NCBI GenBank assembly: GCA_035048495.1
Contig: CM068549.1
Span: 7,051,822-7,115,821 of the forward strand
Length of the DNA: 64,000 bases
Source: Euptelea pleiosperma
Taxonomy: Eukaryota > Streptophyta > Magnoliopsida > Ranunculales > Eupteleaceae
Direction of reading: 5' to 3'
Shown here one piece after another: positions 1 to 9,948 of the stretch. Position numbers and translations under genes: made by a program. The notes under the pieces were generated by a model. It worked only from the letters and a program-made list of their open reading frames with translations. It made no database searches and was not told the origin of the DNA. The number at the start of each line of letters is the position of its first letter. The stretch's first letter is position 1.

Positions 1-92
1 ACTCATTGGGCCTTTAGGGATCCTCTAGACCTCGCTTCGGTTTTCTCGGAGCCTCCGGTACACTACCTACTATTTTTGGTGGTCCTGCACCG

Positions 93-3000
93 ATGAGTTC
101 CCCCGAGGCCACATCTGTGATTTCTAGCTCTTCCTCTGAGGATCGTCTTATGACTCATGGCTGTCATGGAGATCACAACCCTCAACTCTGCATCACCACT
201 GTGAAGCTCGATGACACCAACTTCTTAGAATGGAAGACTTCTGCTCTCATGTACATTGAGGGCCGTGGCTACAGTGAGTATCTGACAGGTGCTACTAAAG
301 AACCAGATCCGAAAGACAAATCTCATCGGATTTGGGTTATGGAGAACCTGACTGTCATGTCCTGGCTTCTTTACTCGATGCAAACCCAGATCAGCAAAGG
401 GTTTACATTCCTACCAACGGCCAAAGATGTTTGGGATGCCGTATCTTAGACATACTCCCAGGTGGGCAATTTCGCCAGGTGGGCAATTTCCCTTCGAAGC
501 AAATGGAAGGAGATCGATCACTACTAGAGTTACTCCCCCAAGTGCGCAGATGACGTCAAGTCCTTCAAGGCGATGGTTGAACGTTCCTGGATCTCCAGTT
601 TCTCTCCGGCCTTCATCCGAGCTTTGAAGGAGCTCGTGTTCAGATCCTTGGTCGGGATCCTGCTCCTACCTCTCTAGCATAGGTCTATAGTTACATTCAG
701 GGAGAGGACAGTCGCCGCTCTGCCATGCAACTCCGCAATGGGAGTGATACATAGGACCGCTCTGCCCTGGCTGCTACCAATCAGAAAGGACAGACATCCA
801 GTTCGAAGGAGTCTAGAGACCGACCTAGACCCAAGTGTGATCACTGCGGTCGCATGGGTCATATCCAGGCCACTTGCTGGAAGCTCCATGGACGTCCCCC
901 TAGACAGGCCCCGACTTCCCGTCAGCGTCAATTAGCAAAACAGGGACCTCACTCGGCGCACTCAGTCACACAGGACACCGCACCACCAGTGTCTACTTCC
1001 TCTGGGGACACAGACTCGTTCTCTCCTGCAGATCTTGAGCAACTTCGCCGCATGATGGCCCAACTCAATGGCCAAGCCTCCACTTCCACGTCTGCATTTG
1101 CTCAAACAGGTATTAGGACTGCTTTTTCCGCCTCTACTGTACCTTCCAGCCCTTCTTGGATCATTGATTCAAGGGCGTCTGATCAAATGACTAGTATGTC
1201 CTCCGTTTTCTCTAGTTATAGTATTTGCTCTGGTCGTGACAAAGTTCGGATAGCTGATGGCACCTACTCCTCTATCTCTGGAAAAGGGGATGTTCATGCC
1301 ACACCAGCTCTCTCTTTGTCTTCTGTTTTGCATGTTCCTCAATTAACTGTAGTGTAACGTTTTTTCCTTCTCACTGTGTGTTTCAGGATCTGGAGTCGAG
1401 GCGGACGATTGGCAGTGGACGTGAGGACGGTGGCTTATACATCCTAGATTCTTCGGTTTCTGCATCTGCACACCAGTCTAGCATCAGTACTAGTAGTAGA
1501 GTCAATAAAGACTAGTTAATGCTTTGGCATAACCGGTTAGGTCATGTACCCGTATTAGTCTTAAAGCGTGTCTTTCCTGCTTTCTCTTCTGTTTCTGCAG
1601 TTCCCTTTCATTGTGAAACATGTGAACTGGCCAAACATTGTCGTTCTGTTTTTCCAATTAGTGAGAATAAAAGTACTATTTTTTCTATTGTGCATTCTGA
1701 TGTGTGGGGCCCCGCACCTCTGACTTCTTTGTTTGGATATCGGTACTTTGTTACCTTTGTAGATGACTTTAGTGGTTGTACCTGGGTGTACCTTATGCGA
1801 ACCAAAGACGCTATATTCTCCATTTACCACTCAGTTCCATAAGATGGTTACCACTCAATTCCATACCACTCTTAAGATTCTTCGCTTTGACAATGGGGGG
1901 GAATACCTCGATGGGGGTCTGAAATCCTACTTTGCTTCACATGGCATCGTTCATCAAACCTCGTGCCTTTCGACACCTCAACAGAATGGGACTGCTGAAA
2001 GAAAAAATCGTCACCTTCTTGAAGTTGAGCATGCTCTCCGGTTAGGCATGCAGGTTCTTAAACACTATTGGTCTGAGTCTGTCCTACTTGCTGCTTACTC
2101 CATCAATCGTATGCCCTCTTGGGTTCTCAGATTTCAGACTCCCCTATCTCTCTGGGTTCCTGACCGCCCGGCTTTCGTTGTTCCTCCAAAGGTCTTTGGG
2201 TGTGTTTGTTATGTCCATATTCATCGTTCTTCGAGGGACAAGTTAGATCCGTGGGCCTTGAAGTACATCTTCTTGGGGTACCCCTCTAATCAAAAAGGGT
2301 ACAAATGTTATCATCCTACTACCCATCGTCGCTTCATCTTTATGGATGTCACACTTGCTAAGTCCATCCCCTTCTTTGGTGAGCAGACCTCTCTTTAGGG
2401 GGAGCATGATGTTGCAGAAGAGAGTGTCCCCAGCCCTCTGCCTGTCTCTATTCCTATGCCGGGACCTCAGTCTAATGACAATGACACTTCCACTACTGCA
2501 GTTGATGTACGTGTATATATCAGAACCAAGAAGAAAGGACAAGCCACTGTCCCTGCGCCTACATCTGCAAGTCTCCCCTCGAATCCAGTTCCAAGTATTG
2601 CTTCTGTCCCTACCTCAGTTCTTATTTCTGTTCTTGAGCCACATGCATCTCCTACTTCTGATGATCATATGAGCACTGATATTGACCTCCCTATTGCACT
2701 TCGGAAGGGTGTACGTACTTGTACGAAACACCCTATCTCACATTTTGTCTCGTATCAGTCTCTGTCTCCGACATATCAGAATTTTGTCAATATTGCCTAC
2801 TCTGTTTCTTTGCCTTCCAGTGTTGCAGACGCACTTAGTCACCCAAAGTGCAAAGAAGCTATGATGGATGAAATGCAGGCTCTTGAGAAGAACAAAACAT
2901 GGGAACTTGTTCAACTACCCAGAGGAAAGAAACCTCTGGGGTGCAAATGAGTCTTTACAGTGAAACATAAAGCTGACGGGTCAGTCGAACGATACTAGGC

Positions 3001-4348
3001 ACAACTCGTAGCTAAGGGATTCACTCAGACATATGGGATAGACTATCAGGAGACTTTTGCACCTGTGGCCAAGATGAACTCAGTCAGAGTTCTTCTATCC
3101 TTAGCTGCCAACCTGTCCTGGCCATTGCATCAACTAGATGTGAAGAATGCATTTCTGCATGGAGATCTGACAGAAGAGGTGTACATGAAACTACCACCTG
3201 GGCTGACACTTGCTGGAAGTGACGACAAGGTGTGCAAGTTATGGAAAGCCCTGTATGGGCTAAAACAATCTCCAAGGGCATGGTTCGAGCGGTTTAGCAA
3301 TGTGATCAGACGAGTGGGCTACAAGCAGAGTCAAGCCGATCACACGTTGTTTGTGAAGCACCAGTAGACTAGTACCACAGCACTGATCGTCTATGTTGAT
3401 GACATTGTCATCATTGAGAATGATCTTAAAGAGATAAAGCAGTTGAAGACCTCCTTGTCCTGGGAGTTTGAGACAAAGGATTTGGGGCCACTGAAATACT
3501 TCTTAGGAATAAAATTTGCTCGGTCTCAGAAGGGCATCTTCATCTCTCAACGGAAGTATGTATTGGACCTTCTGGATGAGACTGGGTATTTGGGAGCTCG
3601 ACCAGCAGAGACTCCAATTGATCAGAACCATCGGCTGAATTCTGAGGAGGGTGACATCCTTGAGGATGTCGCTATGTTTCAGCGATTGGTTGGCAGGCTG
3701 ATCTACTTGGCACACACCCGTCCGGATATTGCTTACGCTGTTAGTGTTATCAGTCAATTTATGCATCTACCACGGTCATCACATCTTGAGGCAGTTCACC
3801 GAGTTCTTCGGTACCTCAAGGGCTCTCCAGGTCGTGGAATACTGTTCGGGCGACATTGACACTTTAGAGTGGAAGCATATACTAACGCAAATTGGGCAGG
3901 TTCAGTTACTGATCGTCGGTCTACGTCAGGATACTATACCCTTGTTGGAGGAAATCTTGTCTCTTGGCGAAGCAAGAAACAGCCAGTTGTAGCTCGATCC
4001 GATGCAGAGGCAGAATTTCGCTCTATGGCACATGGTGTGTGCGAACTCCTTTGGTTGAGGACCATGCTTGAGGAACTGGGACTCCAGGTGACAGAGCCGA
4101 TGAGCCTCTACTGTGACAACAAAGCTGCCATCAGCATTGCTCACAACCCAGTCCAGCATGATAGGACCAAGCATATTGATGTTGATCGTCACTTCATCAA
4201 AAAGAAACTTCAACAAAGATTGATTTGTACTCCGTATGTGAGAACACAGGAACAAGTTGCCGACATACTCACAAAGGGGGTGAACAAGTCTATTCTTCAT
4301 ACCTTGACTGGCAAGCTGGGCGTGATGGATATCTTCGCACCAGCTTGA
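93..4348 (+). pseudogene. copia-1 gag-pol polyprotein, broken
   Basis: Gag starts at ATG 93 and hits a stop at 447-449. Gag then continues in other frames to a CCHC zinc knuckle (CDHCGRMGH) near 840-875. The protease region near 1150 reads DSRAS where copia proteases have DSGA, so the catalytic loop is damaged. Integrase follows (zinc-binding HNRLGH and CETC near 1525-1620, HSDVW near 1695, FDNGGEY near 1890, TAERKNR near 1995) with a frameshift around 1800-1830. Reverse transcriptase and RNase H share one frame from about 2690 to 4348, with stops near 2947, 2997, 3366 and 3858. YVDD is intact near 3393. RNase H has NANWAG where DADWAG is usual, so a catalytic Asp is lost. This is a dead relic. 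Confidence 0.9.
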
Positions 4349-4355
4349 GGGGGAG

Positions 4356-4700
4356 TGTTGGAGTTTATGTAATACACCTACGTGGGTGTCTCAAGTGGGC
4401 TGCGTCCCACTTCCCACGTGGGGCTATTTTTGGGTTTTCACTATTCACGTGAATAGTGTCGCGTGAATAGTGTCACGTGAATGTGTTCTCCTTTGTAGGG
4501 TTTCTCCCCATCATATATATATATATATATATATACAGTGTGTGAGGGAGAATGAATTAACAATTCATTCTCTCATCTTCCCACAACATCTCTCTCTAAC
4601 CCTAATCTCCTTCTCCACCTTCCGCCTCCATTACACTTTTTTCCCTCTTCTATCTACAACCTTCATCTATTGGTTACAACCTTATTTACAACATAATCCT
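4356..4700 (+). repeat. 3' LTR of copia-1 (right end approximate)
   Basis: The LTR starts TGTTGGAG directly after the purine tract GAGGGGGAG that follows the polyprotein stop. An (AT)n run at about 4514-4536 could serve as the TATA element, followed by a pyrimidine-rich leader. The 5' LTR is not in the window, so the end is a guess. The run TTATTTACA near 4682-4691 is one candidate. Confidence 0.6.
4439..4458. repeat. Perfect 20-bp palindrome in copia-1 LTR
   Basis: CACTATTCACGTGAATAGTG is its own reverse complement and has a CACGTG (G-box) core. Two partial copies follow at once (GCGTGAATAGTG, TCACGTGAATGTG). It lies about 60 bp upstream of the AT-rich TATA-like run, where LTR enhancers often sit. 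A regulatory role is inference. Confidence 0.8.
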
Positions 4701-5089
4701 GTCCACCGAAATCAACTCTCCGCTTCCATCACTTTCTTTAATTTTTTTTTTATTTCTGCTTTACAAACCCAAGTGCAGATTCGACATCCGACTTACCATA
4801 TGCAATCAAGAAGTATTTTTGCAGGATAATAAAATAAGGATTTTTGGTTGATTAAATGTTATTCATTCCAACAACGTTAAAAAAAAAAAGCACTACTCAA
4901 ATGGCGTTGTTGCCGTTCGAGTGTGCGGGAAATGCAAAGAAGGAAGCAACCTTTTTGGAAATGCAGATTTTTTCTTTTATTTTTTTCGGATTTTAATAGT
5001 TTCTATTTAGATATGCTTGCTCTTTTATGCCTCGGACGGCCAGGTGCAACTTGTAATAATTTTGGACACTTCAATTTTTAGATTTATTA
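4701..5089. other. Unassigned intronic sequence
   Basis: No coding potential or repeat structure is recognisable here. There are poly-T and poly-A runs near 4741-4752 and 4879-4890. It may hold the true end of the copia-1 LTR. Confidence 0.4.
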
Positions 5090-7602
5090 ATTAGATATGT
5101 GTTCTAGAACAACCATGGATATTTATGCAACAACTATTGATCTGGTAACATAGACTTGGGAGAGCATGTCTCAATGATTCTGAGAGCGGCAAAGAGGCGA
5201 ACCTTGATGTGCAACGAATACTAAAGAATCGTAGACTTGGGAAAACCCTAAGAAGTCCACTTGGGCATATTTGAAGCCCCCCCAACATATCATGAGGAAC
5301 CCCCATGGACAAAAATCTAACATCTGTCTATTTGTCAGACCAAGCGACTGGTCACACCGGGCGACCGTTGGTGAATAACCAATCAACCGGTCTGACAAAC
5401 CCTCGAATCATGCGCCCGCATTTTCCTACCCCTCCAACAATAAATACACCTCCCCCCTTCACTCTAAACTCACCAATTCACTCAGCCTTCTCTTGAGCTC
5501 TTTATTACCAAAAGATTTGTTTTAAGCTCCTTAGCTTTTGTTCTTGCTCATTTGCCCTCGTGCTTGCCTCGGTGGTGTGCTTGCCTTGTGGGAGATCGAC
5601 TTTGGTGGTCCGCATTCTTCGGTTCCAAATCGACTCGGGTGATTCGTGCACGCTGCAATTCTGATCTGCAACCTTGGTTAAAGCTCCATCAACAACGAAG
5701 CTACGTTCATCTACTAAGAAGTAACTTTGTTTATTGGGAGTGTTCTCTTAAGAATCACTCCCATAGTAATTATATCCACCCATACTGTTACCCTGCTTGA
5801 GTTAAGAGTGATCTCTCCTGAGATCCCTCATTCTCCTCAATCTGACGAGGAAGTTACCTCAAAGGGGAAGATAATCATTCCAATTGAATTTACCACCGAG
5901 GATGAGGAAGGTGTCGGAGACAACTTTGAACTCATTAGGTGGTACTAAATAATTTGGCGGAACTTAATTGGTAAGTTAAAACTACGTACATCTGCCCACA
6001 AAACCTTTGCTTCATATCGATATATTCATTTGATAAGATATTAGATAACCACTCCTGCTTAACCGATTATCTATTCAAATTAGTGTCGTGAGAAGTGGGG
6101 CCCACCGGTTTGGATAGACCGGTCGACTGGCCTAATATATATTTAGAAAGGCTTTTACAGTGTGGATTCATTGCAGAGCATCAAAGGTTGAAAAACACGT
6201 TTTTTCACAGACCGGTAGACCGCACTCTGTAAATCTTGCGGAAATCGAACCCGAACCTCAAAATTTTGGTTTAAAAACCTCAAATCTTCACTCCCCTCTC
6301 ATTTTTCTCTCCCCTACTCTCTCCCATCCCTCTAAACCTGTTAGAACCTCTTAGGCTCTTGATTTATCTAAATCAAACTCAAATCTTCAAAACCCTCTTT
6401 TGTGAAAACCTAACTCTAAATCCTTCAAAAGGGCGTCAAGAGGCAAGCAGGGGCGGGATTTGGCGAGAGAGCAAGGCAACAAAGAATGGCAACTCTTTAT
6501 CAACGGGCAATCTCAAGCGATGTACAACAACAAAGGAATCATTCGGCCGGCTTCTTTAGAAAGGGATGTTCTCCAAGATAATCCTCTTTTGGACAAAATC
6601 TGGAATATATTCAACGACGCCTGTTGGTCTCCTCTCCTCGATTTCAACGGTACCACTCTTCCCATTCTTGTTCAATATTTTTATTACAATGTGTTTGCCA
6701 ACATCAAAGACCCTCCTAAGTTCAAAACCTTAGTGAGAGGTATAGTGATGACTAGCACCCCTGATTTGATCTCCTCTATCATCAAGATCTCACATCCCGC
6801 TGGGTGTGGCGTATATCCACCTGAGAACCCTCTTGTGAACAAAAACGACATCATGGATGATCTGTTTCACTACACCCTTCTATTGGCCTGAGAAAATGAT
6901 AAACGTCAAGGCCATCAATTTGAAACCTCTCCAGGGAGTCATTTTTCTCATCCTCTCGTACAATTTGATCCCCAAAAAGGGTCATCATGATGAGATCAGC
7001 TCTACGACTCTGTATGTCATGCATTGTCTTCATAAATCTGTCTCTCTTGATATTCCGTATATCTTTCGGCAAATGTTGGATGTCGTTGACTCCCCTGTTC
7101 ATACTAGGGCCCTTCCGTTTGGATACCTAATCACTACGATCCTCACAAACCTTCAGGTTCCATTCCTTGACTCTGATCCTCATGACTTCCCCTTTAACCC
7201 AGTCCACAATGCAACTAGGTCCAAAATGCATCTGCGGGTCGATACTTCTTCCTCTCGTCAAAGGTCCATACAGACAGCAGGATCTTCTTCCGCCCCTCCT
7301 GTGTCACTCCAGTCTATTTCAGATCAGATCTCCCGGATGACTCAGGAGATGGGAGCTTTCCGTGGGTGTCTCTGCGGGCTTTCATAGGATAGAAACACAA
7401 CAGTAGCAGATATCTACCTTCATGAGGAGCCAATATCCCAACTTTCCAGCATCACCACCATATGAGGATTTCCCTCAAGCATGGGATCAACCCATCGGAG
7501 ATGCACCGACTAGAGATTCTGAGGGGACGGAGATCATCGATGAGGACGATGATGAGTAGAGAGTCTCTGATTTCTGACACACTTGTCTTCTTATGTCATT
7601 TG
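5090..7602 (+). mobile_element. Fragment of a non-autonomous LTR element (K), LTR-like leader plus plant-transposon ORF
   Basis: The left part looks like an LTR and leader: a TATA-like ATAAATAC near 5440, a pyrimidine-rich stretch, and several copies of an ACCGGT/CGACTGGT-type motif (about 5338-5400, 6108-6135, 6208-6222). The right part carries the ORF listed separately. Ends are not defined, and copia-2 abuts it at 7603. The layout (short palindromes in the non-coding part plus this ORF type) parallels element E at 30.1-31.7 kb, which suggests a related Sirevirus-like derivative. Confidence 0.5.
6460..7387 (+). pseudogene. 'Putative plant transposon protein'-like ORF, frameshifted
   Basis: Two overlapping frames (6460-6891 and 6857-7387) make one protein split by a frameshift near 6870-6890. 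The first half has the pattern LVQYFYYNVFA followed by VRGIVMTSTPDLISSIIKI. The second half has a hydrophobic block and ALPFGYLITTIL, then a polar tail. This arrangement matches proteins annotated as putative plant transposon protein (Transposase_32-like), which occur inside plant retroelements; their role is not known to me. The ORF at 30464-31732 shows the same order of blocks. An acidic run follows near 7540-7560. Assignment rests on motif pattern only. Confidence 0.55.
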
Positions 7603-7828
7603 TGTTATCATATACGTAGAAATACGTATTTTATATATATCGGGGGTAGTTCTGTAAATACCCCCTTGAGGGGTATAATTGTCTTTTGTATCTTGGGACT
7701 TACATAACTAAGATTTATGGAGTCATTGTGACCTAAGCACAATAGACATCCATCTTCTCTCTTCTCTCTTTTCTCTTCCACAAACCTAAACCTAACCCTA
7801 ACCCTAACCCTAATTCTTCAATTCAACT
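7603..7828 (+). repeat. 5' LTR of copia-2
   Basis: It starts TGTTATCATATACG and ends ATTCAACT, immediately before the primer-binding site. Length is 226 bp, against 228 and 237 bp for the copia-3 LTRs. It includes a CCCTAA-rich run at 7785-7815 that resembles telomere repeat but is LTR leader sequence. Confidence 0.88.
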
Positions 7829-7840
7829 TGGTATCAGAGC
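7829..7840 (+). other. Primer-binding site of copia-2 (tRNA-Met type)
   Basis: TGGTATCAGAGC directly follows the LTR. It is the standard plant copia site complementary to the 3' end of initiator tRNA-Met. The same 12-mer occurs next to the LTRs of copia-3 and L4 on the other strand. Confidence 0.9.
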
Positions 7841-8596
7841 CAACCTTAGTGTTTTCTACAAGAGGACAGACCGGAGATCAACCAAGCAGACGCTGACGTC
7901 ATCAAAGCTGTACGGCTGACGTCAACAGCTGTACGGACAGAGTTCCCCATTCAACCTGAAACTTCACCACTTGAAAGAGTATGATTTATCCTTTTTTTTA
8001 GTGATTTTTTGATAATTTTCTGGGTTGATTTGGACTGTTTTTTGCTCATCGTTCTCAAAAAATCGAGAAATTTCGTTTTTCATACTAGCCTTAATATCAG
8101 TCCCTTAAGGAGTTTTTTGGGGGGATTTGTTGCTTCGTTTCAATCCCTTACAATGTTACCTTCATGATGATACCACTTTCTAGTGGATCTGAGAAGGATT
8201 GAAGGTTTGGGGTCGAAAAATACCCCTTGTTATTACCGCCGGTACGTTTTTTTGCCCTCTTTGGGATGTCGGTAGTGTACCACACCCACTAATCTATCCC
8301 CTAAGGTATCTCAATGGCTAATTGAAGGGTATTGGGAGTTGTTTTACTCTTCCTATTGATGTCTATACCTAGTTTGGGCTTTCAGTTGGACTTATTTGGC
8401 CTATCGGGTGGTCTGTTACCTCCTCTAATGACTTATATTGGATGGGTGTTGTATCCTTGAGGTCTATGTGTTCTTTTGGACTTCATCAGATGTGTTTATA
8501 ACCTTCGATGTGGCCCTTTAGCCGTGTTCTGGCCCTCCGGTGCTTGCTTGTGACATTCCGGCGCTCCTATTTGGTTGTTCTGAGTGATAGTCCTTC

Positions 8597-9515
8597 ATGG
8601 CAGACCCTCCACCTCCCGTGGTTACTCCGCCTTCCTTGCCTTCTCCTTCAGGGTCAGATGTGAGCACTGATGTTCCGTCCACTGGTATTGGAGGCCCTAT
8701 GGTGCATCACTTGGCCTATGAGAACCCTAGCTTACAGATCACATCAGTAAAGCTAGACGACAAGAATTATTTGCGCTGGGCTCAGGCAGCACGATTTATT
8801 GGAGGCCGTGGGAAGTTGGGTCACACTACGGGAGATACAGTTGAGCCTCCCAAGACCGATCCATCTTATCGACAGTGGCAGACAGATGATTTTACTGTCA
8901 TGTCATGGCTCCTCAACTCTATGGAGCCTGATATTAGTGAGAGTTTCTTATTTATGCGCACAGCGCAAGAGGTCTGGGAGATCACTGAGAAGACTTACTC
9001 ATAGCAGAAGAACACAGGACGGGTATTTCAGCTACGACAGACTATCTCCCACTTTCGGCAGGGGGAGAAGTCTCTCTCTCAGTACTACACTGCTCTTAGT
9101 ACCTTGTGGCAGGAGCTTGATCATTACTATTCTTATCAACCTCTCAACCCATCAGAGGTTGCTCCCTTTCGTCGATATATAGAGAAGGGCCGGATCTTTG
9201 ATTTCCTTGCTGGGCTCAATCCGTCTTATGAGCTTGCCCGTGTTCAGATTTTGAGTAGTAGGATGGATCTTCCCTCTCTCAGTAAGGTGTATACCTATCT
9301 TCAGAGTGAGGAGAGTAGAAGGATCTCTCTTCAGAGTGAACATCCCCTTCTAGAGCGATCAGCGCTAGCAGCTTCTCTTGCTTATCAACCTCAGCAGTTA
9401 CAGCAGCCTTCGAGGGGTCCATCTCATCAACCTACCTCAGCTCCATCTTATGCTCCTACTGGACCTTCTCCTGGGAAGTCTCTAACTAGAGAGAGGCCCA
9501 AGTGTGATTTCTTTG
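8597..9515 (+). pseudogene. copia-2 gag, one premature stop, truncated at the zinc knuckle
   Basis: ATG 8597 opens a copia-type gag (UBN2-like): Pro/Ser-rich start, then NPSLQITSVKLDDKNYLRW and VMSWLLNSM typical of the family. A single in-frame stop at 9002-9004 interrupts it, after which the same frame continues with LSQYYTALSTLWQELDHYYSY. The zinc knuckle is cut off: it begins KCDF but continues FGDCSP, where copia-3 has KCDFCGKLGH. That marks the junction with the LINE at about 9511-9518. The gag is not functional. Confidence 0.85.
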
Positions 9516-9517
9516 GA

Positions 9518-9838
9518 GACTGCTCCCCGATGTTATTTTTTGGACTTTGTGGAAAGAAAAGAACCGTAGCATCTTTGAAGACAAGACCAAACCCATAGCT
9601 CAAGTGATAAGAAGAGTTGAAGCAAAGCTATTTTGGTGGAAGTCTATTTAGAAAGAATTCAAAGGAACCTCATATACCACTTTTTGTTTTTTGTGGAACA
9701 CTTTTGTTTAATTTGTTAACCCTTTAAGTCATATTATCCTCTTTGGAGGAGGCTTCTTTTTCCAGCCAATTCCATTTGGTACAGTTCCTGGAATTCTACC
9801 CCCTCTTAATACAAATACTTTACATAAAAAAAAAAAGC
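9518..9838 (+). mobile_element. 3' end of a 5'-truncated LINE (L1-type) retrotransposon
   Basis: One frame reads FWTLWKEKNRSIFEDK, the motif typical of the C-terminal end of plant LINE ORF2 proteins, then reaches a stop near 9650. A 3' untranslated stretch ends in an A-run at about 9826-9837. It abuts truncated copia-2 gag with no copia sequence resuming afterwards, so either insertion came with a deletion or the pair was joined by later rearrangement. Confidence 0.75.
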
Positions 9839-9885
9839 CAAGAACACATAAATGAAGTAATGCATTTTGACAAAAAATACCTTAC

Positions 9886-9948
9886 CTCATAGACAAAGTT
9901 ATTTACAGATTCATTATCTGGTACAGAATCCCTTCCCCTGCATGCAAT
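9886..9948 (-). CDS. Capping enzyme, coding exon 5
   Basis: 63 nt encode IACRGRDSVPDNESVNNFVYE. The acceptor TCTAG/ATT is chosen over the nearby GCAG (9938-9939) because only it keeps frame with exon 4. The donor is GAG/GTAAGG, phase 0. Intron 4 is 107 bp, the only normal-sized intron here. The next exon, expected to carry the catalytic Cys loop, was not found in 1-9885. Confidence 0.92.

Larger units (their letters stand above)
1..4700 (+). mobile_element. Decayed Ty1/copia retrotransposon (copia-1), 5' end outside window
   Basis: A copia-type retrotransposon in gag, protease, integrase, reverse transcriptase, RNase H order, followed by a polypurine tract (about 4347-4354) and the start of a 3' LTR (TGTTGGAG at 4356). 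The window opens in the untranslated leader, so the 5' LTR and primer-binding site lie to the left. The body carries stops and frameshifts and cannot be autonomous. It lies inside intron 5 of the capping-enzyme gene, on the opposite strand. Its gag resembles those of copia-2 and copia-3, but its LTR is different. The right end is uncertain because there is no partner LTR to align. Confidence 0.85.
7603..9517 (+). mobile_element. Ty1/copia retrotransposon copia-2, truncated after gag
   Basis: A 5' LTR, a tRNA-Met primer-binding site, a leader and most of gag are present. The element stops inside the gag zinc knuckle, where LINE sequence begins. No protease, integrase, reverse transcriptase or 3' LTR follows. 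It belongs to the same family as copia-3: both LTRs begin TGTTATCA and end AATTCAACT, and the gag proteins are closely alike. The five bases before the LTR are ATTTG, but the matching duplication is lost with the 3' end. Confidence 0.88.

Noticed and set aside
7785..7815. CCCTAA repeats resembling an interstitial telomere
   Set aside because: Only a few units, and they are part of the copia-2 LTR leader. The copia-3 LTR has the related GATTAGGGTTAGGAGTTAGGG in the same place.
7829..7840. TGGTATCAGAGC as part of a tRNA gene
   Set aside because: Only the primer-binding complement of a tRNA 3' end is present; no tRNA fold. No convincing tRNA or rRNA gene was seen in the window.
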